This document shows, one piece after another, positions 1 to 13,032 of a DNA stretch of 64,000 bases. Under the pieces are notes generated by a model. The model worked only from the letters and a program-made list of their open reading frames with translations. It searched no databases and was not told where the DNA came from. Numbering within the stretch: the stretch's first letter is position 1; each line of letters starts with the position of its first letter. Made by a program: the position numbers and the translations under genes. Where the stretch lies: the NCBI GenBank assembly GCA_900239685.1, contig OENT01000108.1:147618-211617 (forward strand), read 5' to 3'. This DNA is from Rotaria macrura (taxonomy: Eukaryota; Rotifera; Eurotatoria; Philodinida; Philodinidae).

Positions 1-1071
1 TCAAGTAAGTGAAAAAAAGAATGATATTTAACTATTAGACTAAAGTACTAATTCGTTACTAAGTGGAAAAGCGATTCAACAGAAGAAAAAGAAAAATCTT
101 GCTTTTCACTATTTTTAACGTTAATCGATTTGATATATTAGTTTGAATAGTCAATTAAATATATTACATCACAAGATTTCTGAAATGAATTACAATGTAG
201 CAACAATGATAGATCAAGTTTTTTTTTTCTAGAATCTTCGATTTGAGAAACTAGCTGTATTTCTACAGTCTGAAACGACAGTAATTTGTCGGTTATATGA
301 AATTTCACGTTTCTAATGATGACATGACCTTGTATGACAAAAATACCGATGCGATATGCTATCAACTTGCATTAATTTCAATGTCTATATACCTCATTAG
401 GGCCTTCATGATCTGCCTATCACTATTGATTCAAGAGAAATTTGGTAAGACTAAAGTATAGTCGCTTTATTTAATTGAGCATTGTATTTTTGTAGACCGC
501 TTGATAGATTACGAGTGATTTGTTTTTCTTCTGTGACTAATCATAGAACAAATATGTGCCAAAAATAACCTTGTCATTCAATACGGAATGATTGTAATAA
601 AATCGGTATAGAGATAAAAGATTGTTTCTTACAATAAAAATTTCTTTCAATAGTGATATTTCTAAAGATTACTAGTTAGACTATGAACCAGAAATATCTA
701 TGTCAATGTTTACGACATCGTTGTCGGATTGAGAAAACATTAAGCTATGATATCAATCTATTAGTACTATTGTTAATGAAAGTTGTATGTCTACTCCAGT
801 CATGCTAAGGTATTGAAGACAATGAATCTGCTGGAATTACATTGTGTTACATTAAGAAACTACACATTTAACATGAGCAGACAAAGTTCGCCAATTATCA
901 AGTTCATGACCTAAATCGATAACTTGAGAGAGTTCACAATCAAAGAAAATTGAATTTAAATAATCGACGCAGTATCAGTATTCAAGTTTCAACGAGTACA
1001 TACTGACAGATTTCCAATACTGATTTCATCTATAATTGAACTTGTGAAAAAACAAAAACATAATTGTTTAG
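1..1071 (+). other. Probable intron of the MAP4K-like gene
   Basis: I see no convincing exon here. A strong donor (GTAAGTG) starts at position 5, so bases 1-4 may be the last bases of an upstream exon, with one intron running to the acceptor TTGTTTAG at 1071. This is inference from splice signals only. Confidence 0.4.
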
Positions 1072-4000
1072 GTGTTCGACCGTTGGTAGCAAATTTGAAT
1101 CAGCCACCATTGATTCGTAGTTCGATACTCAATGATTCTAATTCGACCAAAAATCATGGAAATAATTCAAATCATGATCCAGTACAATACAAATTGGAAA
1201 ATATTTTCAAACATTCATATCAATTGTCTTTTCTGATTTAGGATTCTCCAAACGATAATATGCAATCGTCAACAAAAAATACAAGTACAGAAAACAATGA
1301 ACATATTCACCGATTGAAATCCTTAGGCTTAGCTGAAGAAGATATTCATGTAAATATTCATAACATAGAATTGATCAATGAACTTTACGTTTAATTTTTA
1401 GCACTTAATGAAAAAATTACCATTGAGTGCATTCGAAAATTTAGCTTTAAATGAAATTCAACATATTGTTGATGTTATGCGTGAAGCTGATGTTGAAGAA
1501 AATGAAGATTCAATGAACGATAGTACAATAAAACGAGTAGCAACATCAACAACAAAGGTATCGATCAATGAACATGATATTGATACAAATAATAATACAT
1601 TAAAACGAAACAACGAATATGTAAATATTTCACAAATTTCAAATTCTACATTGCAAACAAAACAAGATCGTTCGTTATCATCGAATGGTATACCAAGTGT
1701 ACCTCGAGTTCATATGGGTGCTGGTTTTATGAAAATATTTAATCAATGTCCATTAGAAATTCATGCTAGTTCTTGTTGGGTGAATAATGAAACGAAAGGT
1801 AATTAATATATTCATAATTCTTTACAGACTACGACTCATAGTGTGCATCGTATGAGAGAAATGAGTTTCAATTTATTGAATAGACAAAATCAGACTAAAT
1901 TCATCCAGATCGACCTCTCTTCGTAAATTATAGCCGATAGAATACTTTCGTGTAATCTATGTTCGTCTATCAAAACAAAAGTTTTATTTTAATAGAAACA
2001 AAACCAATATTGAACAAGCTGTATGGTCGTTCGATCTTACTTGTACTTCAGTCACAAACATAAACGGTTCCATGTTGAATAGTGTTAGATTTGCTTGTAA
2101 AATTCAGCGGGTACAACGATATCGGTTAAGCTGATAGTCTAACAGTAATAAAAAATGGTAAAGGTTAGATTCAGGGTACGGATGTACAACCTAACGATGT
2201 GAACTACAATGATTCTTCGGCCTTGATAGCTCTCGTACAGCTTGTCTTGTCAGAAAGATATTTCTCTTATAGATATATTTCGGAAAAAAAATAAAGCAAA
2301 AAATAACCTTAATAATGAGACAAACAAATGAAATTCTCTTTTAAGATCAACATCTGGAGGAGACAATTAAGCAAAAAAGAAAACATTATACAATATATGT
2401 CAATAGGGAAATGTACTAAATAGGAAAATGAATAAAAAAAACAGTTGGATTATTCCCTGTTGAATTTCTAAACTAGGCCATCGACGTCTAAATATTTTAT
2501 CTTGATTGGCATGAAAGAAAAATTTGGCTCGATTGTTTTTTAGAAAGAAAATGTCTTCGTAGACTAATGAATATAAACGAATAATAAGTTTCCGTTCGTT
2601 CAAAGTGATTCGACTGATCCTATTCAATTATTTTATAAGTAGAATTGGAAGGTCTTGAGTTGATAACTTATGAGAATACCATGATAGATCAATGACAAAA
2701 CCTAAAGTGAAATAACATTCACTAGGCATAAATATTAGTACAAATGTCAAGGATTTTTGTATTCGAATGGAAACTACTGGAAGGCAAACTTTTTAACTAA
2801 TGCATCGATGAAATTGTTCCGTTTAACATCGAATGAAATTAACATTGATGTATTTTATCTTTGATACAATTGATTAGAATAGCAAACTAAACTTAATTAT
2901 TGAGAAAAATTTGAATAGCTAATTCATATTTAATGCAAAATTACGATAGATAATTTTGAAATTGTTTTTCCCTATAGATCAATTTGTATTGATTGCAGCC
3001 GAGGAAGGCATATATTCATTGAATCTCAGTGAATTACATGATGCTACATTAGAATTGGTACGTAGAACTTCTTTTTTTTTTTTTTACTTTTTGTTTAACC
3101 ATTATGATCACAACTATGCTTCAATTTTAGTTGTACCCTAGACGAACAACGTGGTTATTTGTTAATGATAATATTCTTTGGTCTATATCAGGTAATTATG
3201 ATAGAAATGAATATTTCAAAAGATGAAGAAAAAACAACGTATATCATTTTATTCATATTAGGAAAATCGAATAGTTTATATCGACATGATCTATTTTTAT
3301 TAATGCAAAATAAAAGTACAGCTCGATTATCATTACAATTAAATAAATTTACAATACCAGGAAAATTTGAGAAATTAATGCCGAAGTAAAACTAGAATAA
3401 AACAAACGAGTAATTTGACTTTCATCAATGTATCTTGTTGTTTTACTTAGAAAATCAGCAGCATCTATAAAAATTAATAATACACGTGGATGCATTCGTT
3501 GTTGTGTTGGTCGAAATCAATATAATGGATTTATTTATCTTGCTGGAATGTTAACTAATGAAGTATTTCTTATGCAATATTATGATCCATTAAGAAAATT
3601 TATGAATTTAAAAGTATGACTTGTATTTTATTCGACTATTCGATCGAATTTTGTTGTTCTTGTTCTTGTCTAGACTGTTTCAATTTCGATACCAGCTGAG
3701 CCAAAACTTTTTCAAATGATTTTTTCACCAGAAAATCAATATGCTTATGTTTGTATAGGTGTTAGTAAAAGGTAAATAGATTTACATGTCTACTACTTAG
3801 TTCTTTTCTATGTTCGTATATTTAGTAAATCTTCATCGAATTTATTTAAATTTGCTGAAATTAATTTTGAAACCGAAAAATTAGAAAACTATGATAATGG
3901 TAAGACTAATTTTAGTCCTAATGCATGTGAATCTTGCAGTCGAGAAAATTTCAATTAGATTGTAAATTAGAAACAAATGAAACGAATAAAATCATTTCAT

Positions 4001-4917
4001 TTTGATGGAATTCTGTCATTTTCTTACGTTTAACTAGCATATGTAGTATATTAGTAATGAACTACTTACGAGAATGCCTGCTGTTAGATCATTATTCAAT
4101 TGTAAGAAAAACAACACGGAATTACGAAGACCTCGAACGATCCAAATAGTATAATACTGTCCACTCTTTAGTGTCAGAGAAAATAAAAATGAATATAAAG
4201 TACAATATGTAGTGTAGCCGGTATTTCACCAAGTCCCATAGGATTTTCTATTAGTATTTCTGAAGTAGTTCTTTACGTGCAAATCATTCTAGTATATAAA
4301 AATTTCTAATTATTTTTTAGTCTATCTTCTTTCGAATGCATCACATGTGATACAACATGAAAAAGATGCTGATACAGTACTTATTTGCCAAGGAAGTAAG
4401 AATTAAATATTTACTCGATTGATTCAAAAATAAACTTAACGTATATTCATTTAGATTGTATCAGTATTGTTAATTCTCAAGGAAAACCTTCTAACAATCG
4501 ACCAATCTTATCAGAACTTCATTTTGATTATGACATTCAATCATTAGGTAAAATTGACTGATCATAAATTTGTTCTCTATTGTTTTTCATAATTCAATTT
4601 TCTATTTATATCTGAAGTTTGTTTACAAGATAGTGTACTTGCATTTCATAAACATGGTGTGCAAGGTAGAAGTTTAAAAGATAATGAAGTTACACAAGAA
4701 ATTTTTGATCAAACTCGATCATTTCGAGTTATTGGTAGTGATCGGTAACTATTATAAAAAAGCAAAGCGATTTTTCATAGATTATAATGCTTTTTTTTGT
4801 CTTCTTTGAAGTTTGGTTGTTCTACAAAGTCGCTCATGGAATCCGTCACAATCATCTGGTGCATTAATGACGACACCATCTGATTTACATATTTTAATGG
4901 GTCATGAAAATACATAA
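1072..4917 (+). CDS. MAP4K3/MAP4K5-type kinase, C-terminal part with CNH domain (5' partial)
   Basis: C-terminal half of a germinal-centre-kinase-family MAP kinase kinase kinase kinase, cytoplasmic stress/nutrient signalling. Exons read as 1072-1181, 1242-1349, 1402-1798, 2978-3057, 3131-3191, 3262-3385, 3451-3613, 3674-3771, 3826-3899, 4321-4395, 4455-4547, 4618-4744 and 4812-4917; all junctions are GT-AG and keep phase. The first exons give a low-complexity linker rich in Ser, Asn and Asp. From [18 protein letters not shown] onward the product follows the citron-homology (CNH) domain of vertebrate MAP4K3/5: [52 protein letters not shown] and the terminal [10 protein letters not shown]. The N-terminal Ser/Thr kinase domain is not in the window and should lie upstream. 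Introns are mostly 50-75 nt, with longer ones of 1179 and 421 nt. The family call is firm; MAP4K3 versus MAP4K5 cannot be decided here. Confidence 0.92.
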
Positions 4918-6624
4918 TATTTTATTTCAATCATGCATATATGACAAGCCGGTATTATTAAAACACATACTTCATCTTTTTTTCTTCTTTAAGTCAATTT
5001 CGTTTTGGTTTTTTTTTATACATACATATAACAGTGTTTTGTGAAAAAGATAAATATTCTTTGCTTCAATATTATATTAATGCGTGTTTTCAATGTCAGA
5101 TTTTTGCTCCGTTAATTTATTTAAGGATATCGTGCAATATACGAGCTTAATCAGTCCCCATCACTTCTTTTATACACGTGTGTGTGTGTTTGTGAAATGT
5201 AATAATTTCATAAGAGTATCATTTTATGAATTTGCGGTTCTCTTCTCGATATAATTCAAATGTAATTTACTCAAACGACAATATTTGTTTTCTCTTGCAA
5301 AACAACGAATACTAGTTAATGTCAGAATAGTTGATTGATACATACTTAAATTGTAAGACAATATATTACTTTAATAAAATTTTATCAGTTTCTCCTCATT
5401 AATAATCTTAAGATCTTATAGATATAGTGATCATACTGAGATTGTACTTTATATCAATAGTTCTCTTTTCAAGTATTTTAGTTGATATGGATTAGACGTG
5501 TCGTTAAATATTATTAGTTTTGCTTTGAAAGAACGTGAACAGATATAAAAAAAAACAAGAATCGTTTACCAAGTAGCTTGATACAATTTTTACTGTGCGC
5601 GTGGAACGAATCCCTCGTGGCCTAAGATCATTGAATGCGTTTTCTTCATCGACGAACAGATAAATTCATGCTATTACAGTTAAATTGACGATTGGGATGT
5701 CTATAAAACGAAGTGTATGCTGATGAATTTCTAGAGCTGGACGAATATTTACTGATATCTAACCACGTATAACTTTCACTCTAGTAACAAATCGATGATT
5801 TATTGGATTGAGTTTTTCTAAAGATTTTCAAGCACGGTTATTTCAATCTGTTTGGTTTATCAACGATATGAAACGAAAAGATAATCAGCGGTCCCCTATT
5901 CTTGCAGGCATCGAAAATTATAATATCAAAAGGAAAATTTGTGAAACAAAAACTATAGAACATTCCAAATGAAGGAATGTTTGATTTCTTTACTTCTTAG
6001 TTATTCTACACAGATTTTTATCAATCACAAGTCACTGGAGTACATGATCGTATGACAGGAGTATATATTTGGCACAATTCTTAATAAAGTGTCTCAATAT
6101 AGAAATCGAAATACTTCACTACATAATTGAAAGTAAAATCTGAATGAAGTGTTTAGGTCCATTAATCGAACATATGTATAATATTTCATAGCTTTTTGAC
6201 GATATTTTGAATACAATGAAGTACAGAAATTTCGAATTTATGAGTATTTCTATTGACTCATGATCATCTCAACAATAAAAGAAAGGAACTGCTTCCAGAG
6301 GTAGGATCGATTTGATTGGAGACAAATGCAAACCAATTCCATCCCCTAATGCTTCGTAGTCAAGAAACTTTGTTATAATTTCATTACAAGTAGGGTTTAA
6401 TACATTTCAAAAATATTTATCGGATAGAAAAATTAATCTATCATACATCAATGTGATAAATCTTCAGAGCAGCTCATGAGACGATTCTTTAGTACTGATT
6501 TTTTATCCCACTGATTTAAGTTGAGATAAAAGCTATGGTTGATGCAAAACGTATAGATGTGCGTAGATAAGAAGCTTACTTATAGTCTAGCTTTCATTCA
6601 TATCAACAACATCAAAGCAAAAGA
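4918..6624. other. Intergenic, no supported gene
   Basis: AT-rich spacer between the MAP4K-like gene and the AMOP gene. Short stop-free stretches occur (for example around 5600-5690 and 6270-6370), but none has a start, splice sites and composition good enough to call. The segment just before 6625 should hold the AMOP promoter; no clear TATA box is identified. Confidence 0.5.
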
Positions 6625-7185
6625 ATGATTTTACATATAGAACTGACCGTTTTCTTTCTATTCATTATATCGATTGAATGTCAACGTTTTGATGAGAGTA
6701 GTCGAGGTATCCTTGAATGGATAACACCGAAATCTGTTGAAGAAAAATGTAAAACTTGGTACAATAAACAACCTTCTCCGGCTGTTTACTTGAGCAAGAT
6801 ATTACCAGCACCATGCAGTATATCGAGAACATTTCCATCGAAGTTAACCGGTGGTTGGTCAGTGGATCCTCAATGCAACCCGGATAAGCAACCGAAAACT
6901 TGTTCTTACCACGTAGGGGCTTGGGGTTGCTATCGACATGCGTTTGGCGAAACAGGGCCGGGTGCACAGGCTTGCTATGACAAACAAGGCCATTGGATTT
7001 CCGATCCATGGAAAGGTGCAGGAACACTCGATGCCGAAACACCACTGGGTTCATTGTTTCAACAGCTGAAACATTACAATGCTGATGTTGACTCGTATTT
7101 TAATTGTTGCGTAGGTTCAGAATCACTAAAACGCACCACGTGCAACATGTACTTTGAGAAGCGACCACCGGGTGTGTGTGTGTAG
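6625..7185 (+). CDS. Secreted AMOP-domain protein
   Basis: Intronless 186-residue ORF starting at an ATG followed by a classic signal peptide (hydrophobic residues 7-17, likely cleavage after about residue 20). The rest is almost entirely one AMOP domain, the Cys-rich extracellular module found in mucin-4 and other adhesion proteins. Visible signatures are CKTWYNKQPSP (42-52), LPAPC (60-64), a GCYRHAFG...ACYD block (101-119), GAGTLD (131-136), DVDSYFNCC (154-162) and CNMYFEKRPPG (173-183). After the signal peptide there are ten cysteines, at 42, 64, 84, 93, 102, 117, 161, 162, 173 and 185, consistent with disulphides. No membrane anchor, EGF or VWD domain is present, so this is an AMOP-only secreted protein. 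It is more GC-rich than its surroundings. Role in adhesion or extracellular matrix is inferred from the domain only. Confidence 0.85.
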   Translation: MILHIELTVFFLFIISIECQRFDESSRGILEWITPKSVEEKCKTWYNKQPSPAVYLSKILPAPCSISRTFPSKLTGGWSVDPQCNPDKQPKTCSYHVGAWGCYRHAFGETGPGAQACYDKQGHWISDPWKGAGTLDAETPLGSLFQQLKHYNADVDSYFNCCVGSESLKRTTCNMYFEKRPPGVCV

Positions 7186-10100
7186 TGATGCTAGCAGTCT
7201 AATGCTATTGTTTTTACGTTTCATCAACATAAAATATACGATGAGCAAAGAAAGTAAAAACTTAGGCTTCGTTTGATATGTTCATGCTTTATTGCATCGA
7301 GAATACTTGCAAAGAAATCCACCGAAACTAATTTTCAGTACCCTATCATGCAAGGTCTAACTCAATCTATTGCATCTGAATGTGAAAATTTCCCACACAC
7401 GGTATCCGATCACCGGAAACTGGCATAATCCTTTAATGGTTCACGATTTCGAATGTCAGATTCCAATAAGATGACTCGATGATATCTGACCAACATACTC
7501 ATCAGTATGTATGGAAATCCGATGAAAGAAAAGTATCTGTTGAAACTTTACTTAGTTTTAATATCTATTATTTTTATTTGCTCTTGTTTTTAATCCATTA
7601 TTTATTTTGTTGGCATTTTATTCATTCATCCATGTCTTTCTCTATTTCATTTTAGATTGCTGTACGAGATAAAATTAATCAAAACTGAGTCAGACATTCT
7701 CAAATGTTTTTTTCCTCGTTTTATTTAGTCCATCATGTGTCATTTGTATTGTATTTTTTTTTTGCATTGAATTTTATTAAATGTGCTAAAGTTTTGTGAT
7801 TTTCATTTTATTATGTCGAAATAACTTGATTTAATCTATACATTTCTATCCAATTACACAGACTCAAGGAAGACGGTTAAATAAAGTATAATGTTGAGGC
7901 ATGAACTTCATAAGGTATCATCACATTCTGCGTGTATGTGACATTTTCCAATCATCGAATCCGACGAGAATCTACTTTTCGATTGCTCATCTTGTGTAGT
8001 TCTTGCCTACTTCAGCTGTAGGGGTGGCAAAAAAAATTGATCATCTCTTATATCCAAGCATTGATGAATTGAAAAGAAAATCAAGTTACCGAAACTTTCA
8101 GATATTCAAATTGATCATACAAATTCACTGCACATGTTCTCTGAAAAAATTAAAAAGAAATTTACATGCGTAAAGTGGAATGAAACGTTTACAGTGCAAT
8201 TATTGATCTTTCTATGTGATCTTTAATATAAATGACTAAAATGGGTGGTTCTAACCAATTGTTGATTCTATCTACCGAAAGAAAAACAATTCAAATTGCT
8301 ATGCTACTCCTGAAGTACTATTTTCTTGCCTTTGAACTATTTGAGATTCTATGTATCAGATCGACTTTGAGCGTGAGTTCTCTTTCACATGTCTATTTCG
8401 TCCTTAGATATAATTCTTTTAACGACTCAAACCAAATCATTTTCGAAACATTACGACGTATTGGTTGCGTTTATAAAATAGTGACTTTCAACACATAACA
8501 ATGAAAAGCGGTCCAAATATTAACATCAGTTTTCCGTCTGTTGCAAATAAATTCGTTATTTATTTATTAGACGAGACAACTTGATTCTAGAAGCCAAGAG
8601 ACTACTCCAAATGGGTTTCAGTATAATCAAGATGTTTTCAATGATTGTCTTTGTTAGCATTAGGTTTTTTTCGAGCAACTCTACCCTGTAAGGTAGAAGT
8701 ATGCGATCGGTGACATCTCTTTTGCTCATAGAGCATTATTAACAATTCAGTTTACTAGATTTTACTGATGTTTATTGATCTGTTTCAACAATATTTCATA
8801 TAGATTTTGTTTATTTCAACTTCATGATTATGACACGAATCAAATTTAAGCAAATTACCACTCGCATGAAGTATTGAAAATGATAATCATCGTTGAGAAA
8901 GCGATTAATAACGGTTTCTGTTAGACTAAAACAACAGTGAGAGAGTGACGCCATTGAATATATGAAAAGTTTCATCCCCATCTCATATCTACAAACGCAG
9001 TCACACTAACCATCACCAGTAATTAGTAAAATTGCATGTTTCTAGTATTCTTCGTTCATCAATTTAAATTGTAGACCCATTGAAAATTTATAATACCATC
9101 GCGTTTGATGTTTTAAAAAGGATTGAAGATGCTGCTTACCAATATTTTCCTTTATTTATCGAACAACATATGTAATAAACTCCTTCTAATCATCAAGTTA
9201 GCAGATTGTGTTAATAGGGTTGGTCAATATTTCAATAACGTAATTTTTCCGAACAGTACTCTCTAGTTCAATAAAATGACAAACATCAGTCATTCATCGT
9301 CATCGTAGATCCAGGTGTATTTCTGATTACATCGTGGATTCTTAATAAGAACAACTTTGATTGGTGCAATCAACATACATGACATTGCGATTATATTTTC
9401 AATCAAAACAGATGGTTTTGGTTAAAGTTTTTTTTTATTCCATAAAACAACAAGATTCCGGCAGCAATGGAAAACTACTATTACGCTCTGAAAATAATCA
9501 CTGAAGTTGACAAATCTCATGTAAAATTCAAATTGAAGATGAAAGATTTTAACGAGAACAAGATGGAACACTTCTGATCATGAAAAATCGTTAAAAATTT
9601 GTTTTTAACGAAATTTCATTAGGTATTTTATGTAAAACTGTTTTTTACACCAAAAAAAAGCGTAAAAATTTGTTGAAAAAGATTTTCTAACACGTATGCA
9701 TGACGAGAAATGTAACATCAGTTTTAGTAAAATTCCTTCGTCTTATGATAGGCAATATCCTACATGATTCTATGGCTTCTTCGGTACAGTACATCAGCGA
9801 ATATAAATTAGGACAGTGTCCCTGGACCAACAGTACAGTTATGTAAACAATAAAAACGCACACAAGAGATTTTGTATAGAGAATAATTAAAAGCAATGCA
9901 GGTTTACTACTACAATCGATCGATCACTTGAATCCCATGACAATGCAAAGTAAGAAATGTGTGTAAATAGTTGATATTTCAATGCCATCTTGCGAATTAT
10001 TACACGTAGTGCGAACCGAATGGATACGTGCTATTGAATATAAGAAATGAAGTAGCTATCTTTCTACAATTTTTATGATTAGAAAGGTGATATTGAATAA

Positions 10101-10302
10101 TACAGATAAGTATCAAAACCTCTACGATTGAGCGTAATTGTAGTTATACTTATCAGCGCCATCGCATCTACATCCTTTTCATTCAGAAAACTGCATTCAT
10201 CTATTGATAGTTATTTTTATTTTTATTGCCATTTTATAGAATATACTAGAATGTTATTACAAAACATATACATTCTCATAGAATATAAAATTTAAAAATC
10301 AA
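7186..10302. other. Intergenic, no supported gene
   Basis: Long AT-rich stretch. Several ORFs of 60-90 codons exist (for example 8232-8498 +, 9687-9896 -), but their composition (Leu, Ile, Phe, Ser, Tyr rich) is what non-coding AT-rich DNA gives, and no splice-consistent chain was found. An AATAAA-like motif near 7880 could serve an unrelated transcript. Confidence 0.5.
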
Positions 10303-12060
10303 TTAATCGTGCACATAATCTTCCAATTTTCTTACTATACTCTGAATACTAGAATCGTCTAAAACGTCTTCACAATAGAACAAAAGATACTAAAAAAAGA
10401 AAAAGTTCGAAAATTCCTTCGATGAAAATCATAATTTACATTCATATTTTTATAACCTTGAAATTCAGCTCTTGAACAAATGATTATAGTAGATCCATCG
10501 ACAGGAACAGTTGAAGGATATCGATTCCCAAATTGGTCTGTTGTCAGCATTATTCCCACAAATGGAACTGTGTTCTCTTGAGTGTAATAATAAAGAAAAT
10601 TTCTTTCTAACCAAACTTAAGGATACTAACTGCAAATATGTCCATCGAATCGTTTCACAAGTGCCTCGGTAGCTATGAGAGTGTATCAGCAATTTGACCA
10701 ATAAATCCAAATTTTAAACCACTAAATATTCTTCCAGAAGAAGAAAACAACTAATTGTTGTAGCAAATGGATATCGTTGTGGAAAAAAATGAAATTGTAT
10801 GTTCTCCGGCTGACCTCGGTCCCTTGACTAATTTTACGTCAAGTCAAGGGGCCGAGATCAGTCTGACAACAGTTTAGTTCGCAGAGAAAATTCATACCTA
10901 CTTTTTACCGCAACTAAAAATAAATTGCTTGTTTTAGTGAGACTTCACTGATCAGGTACTTTGAAGTCACTTTCACATATTGATTTTATATTGGCAACAG
11001 TTGCATCATGAAAGGCTAGTATCGGATAAGAATATTATTCGATACGCCTTGTCTTTAGTTCTTCATGTGTTTCACTAAAATACCAAGTATTTATTTTGCT
11101 CAATAATGTGTAAATTTTCTACTTGAATTTTTTTCTTCGAACCGGGTTGCAAACATATTCAACTTTGTTAACTCATGCTCTAGATACTAAAATAGTTTCT
11201 AAAGAATGGATTTGAAGTTAATTTCTTACGTGGAATATCCAATTAACAAACGATAAAATTGCGATTCAGCAAGTCGAACATGCAGTTTTGCAGCTGAACC
11301 TAACGCAATTCGAAATAAATTTTTTTCATTGTATTAAGTATGTTCATTAATTTACCTCGCTTATAATTTCTTTTAAGAAAAAGTTCAACATATTGAACTT
11401 TGGTACCTTTTAGAATTTCTTCTTTCCTGTCCATTAATACAACACGTTTTTTTAGTTTTTCTTGTAGTTTATCTTTGTATTCGAACAGCTTCCTATTTTT
11501 TATATTCTATTGAAATGATTTCTACTTCATGATTAACTTACATTATCCGAGTTGTATGCTTCTGTTTGATCTCCGTCTTCATGTTCGTCAGTTTGGTTTT
11601 TTTACTATTATTGAGTACTGCGTTCTTTTTATCAGTTGAACTATTTTCGTCTTTATCACTACTATCACTATCAGGATTGAGGAGATTGAATGGATGACTA
11701 TAATTCGAAAAATGTAAAAGATTTTTACGACACCATGCAGCACCATACCAACATACTGCTAATTTGTTTTTAGCATCTAAAACAAATCAAGCCAAACTTT
11801 TAGAAAGAGAAATACTATGGTCAACGAATTCATTTCTATTATTTATTAACTAGCTGACTAAAGACACATAATCATAATGTGAATATTCGTTAAGAGGAGC
11901 TGAATTTTTACGGTAACATTTCCTACCTAGAAATAAAAGCATTACATAGAAGCAGTGAAGAAGAAACTAAGTTCAATACCATACTGCAGTGTTCATCAAG
12001 AATGTCCGAAGTGGAAGTTCATTACTTTCTGTCTTGAAATATCCGTGTTGTCCCCAATGG
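10303..12060 (-). pseudogene. Decayed gene with PBZ-like (PAR-binding) zinc-finger remnants
   Basis: Exon-like blocks on the minus strand with phase-consistent GT-AG junctions: 11542-11776, 11356-11506, 11230-11299, 11074 downward, about 10440-10611, and 10303-10389 ending in TAA. The block at 11542-11776 reads CWYGAAWCRKN..H.....H, very close to the APLF-type PBZ pattern C-x-[FY]-G-x-x-C-x-R-x-N..H.....H, but with the second Cys one residue late. A second PBZ-like piece (CYRKN...EYSH) lies near 11870-11930, split by an intron. An acidic linker follows, in a frame reached only by adding one base in the A7 run near 11595; with that base the next exon is in phase. An in-frame TAA interrupts the coding at 11035-11037. 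Downstream exons give a conserved-looking C-terminus (ENTVPFVGIMLTTDQFGNRY; FYCEDVLDDSSIQSIVRKLE) that I do not recognise. Either a pseudogene or a gene damaged by assembly errors. Confidence 0.6.
10810..10861. repeat. 20-nt inverted repeat with 12-nt loop
   Basis: The arms are 10810-10829 (CTGACCTCGGTCCCTTGACT) and 10842-10861. The reverse complement of the right arm differs at two positions. It is strikingly GC-rich for this region and lies inside an apparent intron of the decayed PBZ-like gene. It could be a small solo terminal-repeat hairpin or a structured RNA element; nothing in the sequence decides. Confidence 0.7.
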
Positions 12061-13032
12061 CGTTCCAATATTCAATTCTTATTCTTACTCATTCATGTTC
12101 AAGTTAAAAAGATCACTAGAACCGTCGTCTAGTTTACCTTCAGAATTATCGAGTTATATATCGATTCAAAGAACCTATCTTCTAAAACAAGTATTGTCAC
12201 CGATAAAATTTCTAGCAGACTGGCAATAGTCATAAAATAGAATCGGTCTACCACTCAAAGATGGTATATCGGTAAGACAGACACCGATTCTCTGTGATCG
12301 CTTGTCACTGTCAAAGTTGTGAACTGAACGAAAAATTTATGCATTCTTTTTATTTCACTGTTGCTACATATTGTTTTCTATTGTCCAGAAAATTAGTAAT
12401 AGATGTCATAATCTGATATAAAGATATATCAGTTCGTGTACTGGTGGTTTGAAAATTAGACAGGAGCCGGTTTCATCAATGGCATTAGATATTTTTGTTT
12501 TTCTTCGTGCTCGAATTGCATTGAACTTTTGACGTGTCATCACTATCTTCATTCAACTTGGTGGACGTGTCTGAGATTTTTGATTTGAAGTAACTGTCAG
12601 GTTGCTTTCATGCATCATAACTATCAATAACTTCGACGAGAGATTCATTCCGACAATAGGTTCCAACCAGATCTTATCTGGTACAAACTACTACCGGACC
12701 CCCGGTATCGGAATCCGAGAGTACGGGTTCTGGCAACTAAAGTCAGGAACCAGTCCGCACTTCATGAATTATGATAAGATCTTGATGAGCGAGAGTAACT
12801 TTGGCAATCAGAGCATACTCAGGACGAAGCTAAGATATTGGATTCGGTCGGATCATCTTAAAGCCGACAAAATTCTGCATCATGTCCACAGGACTCCAAT
12901 GAACAAGATTCCAATATGAAATCCGACTAAGTTCTGATTAGATTCTATTGCTTTCCGTCGGATTCCAATAAAACCTGATGAAATCCAGATCGGGATCTGT
13001 ATCACTGTATATTTTGACCTGCGTGCAACTTC
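12061..13032. other. Intergenic; contains a GC-elevated block at about 12640-12990
   Basis: The first part is ordinary AT-rich sequence. From about 12640 to 12990 base composition shifts to clearly higher GC, with repeated short motifs of the GGATTC/CCAAT type and small palindromes (CCAGATCTTATCTGG, CAGATCGGGATCTG). A 105-codon ORF (12602-12919 +) crosses it but resembles no family I know. The block abuts the transposon at 13041, so it may be an older mobile-element fragment. Confidence 0.4.

Noticed and set aside
5600-5690. Stop-free plus-strand stretch with coding-like residues (CARGTNPSWPKIIECV)
   Set aside because: Too short, no start, no phase-matched partner exon; such stretches are expected by chance. 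A tRNA was also considered because of GAACGAATCCC, but no cloverleaf forms.
6270-6370. Plus-strand frame KRKELLPEVGSI, TGA, LETNANQFHPLMLRS
   Set aside because: Suggestive of another broken gene but isolated and short; not enough to call.
6665-7054. 129-codon minus-strand ORF opposite the AMOP gene
   Set aside because: Antisense shadow; the plus frame has signal peptide and AMOP cysteines.
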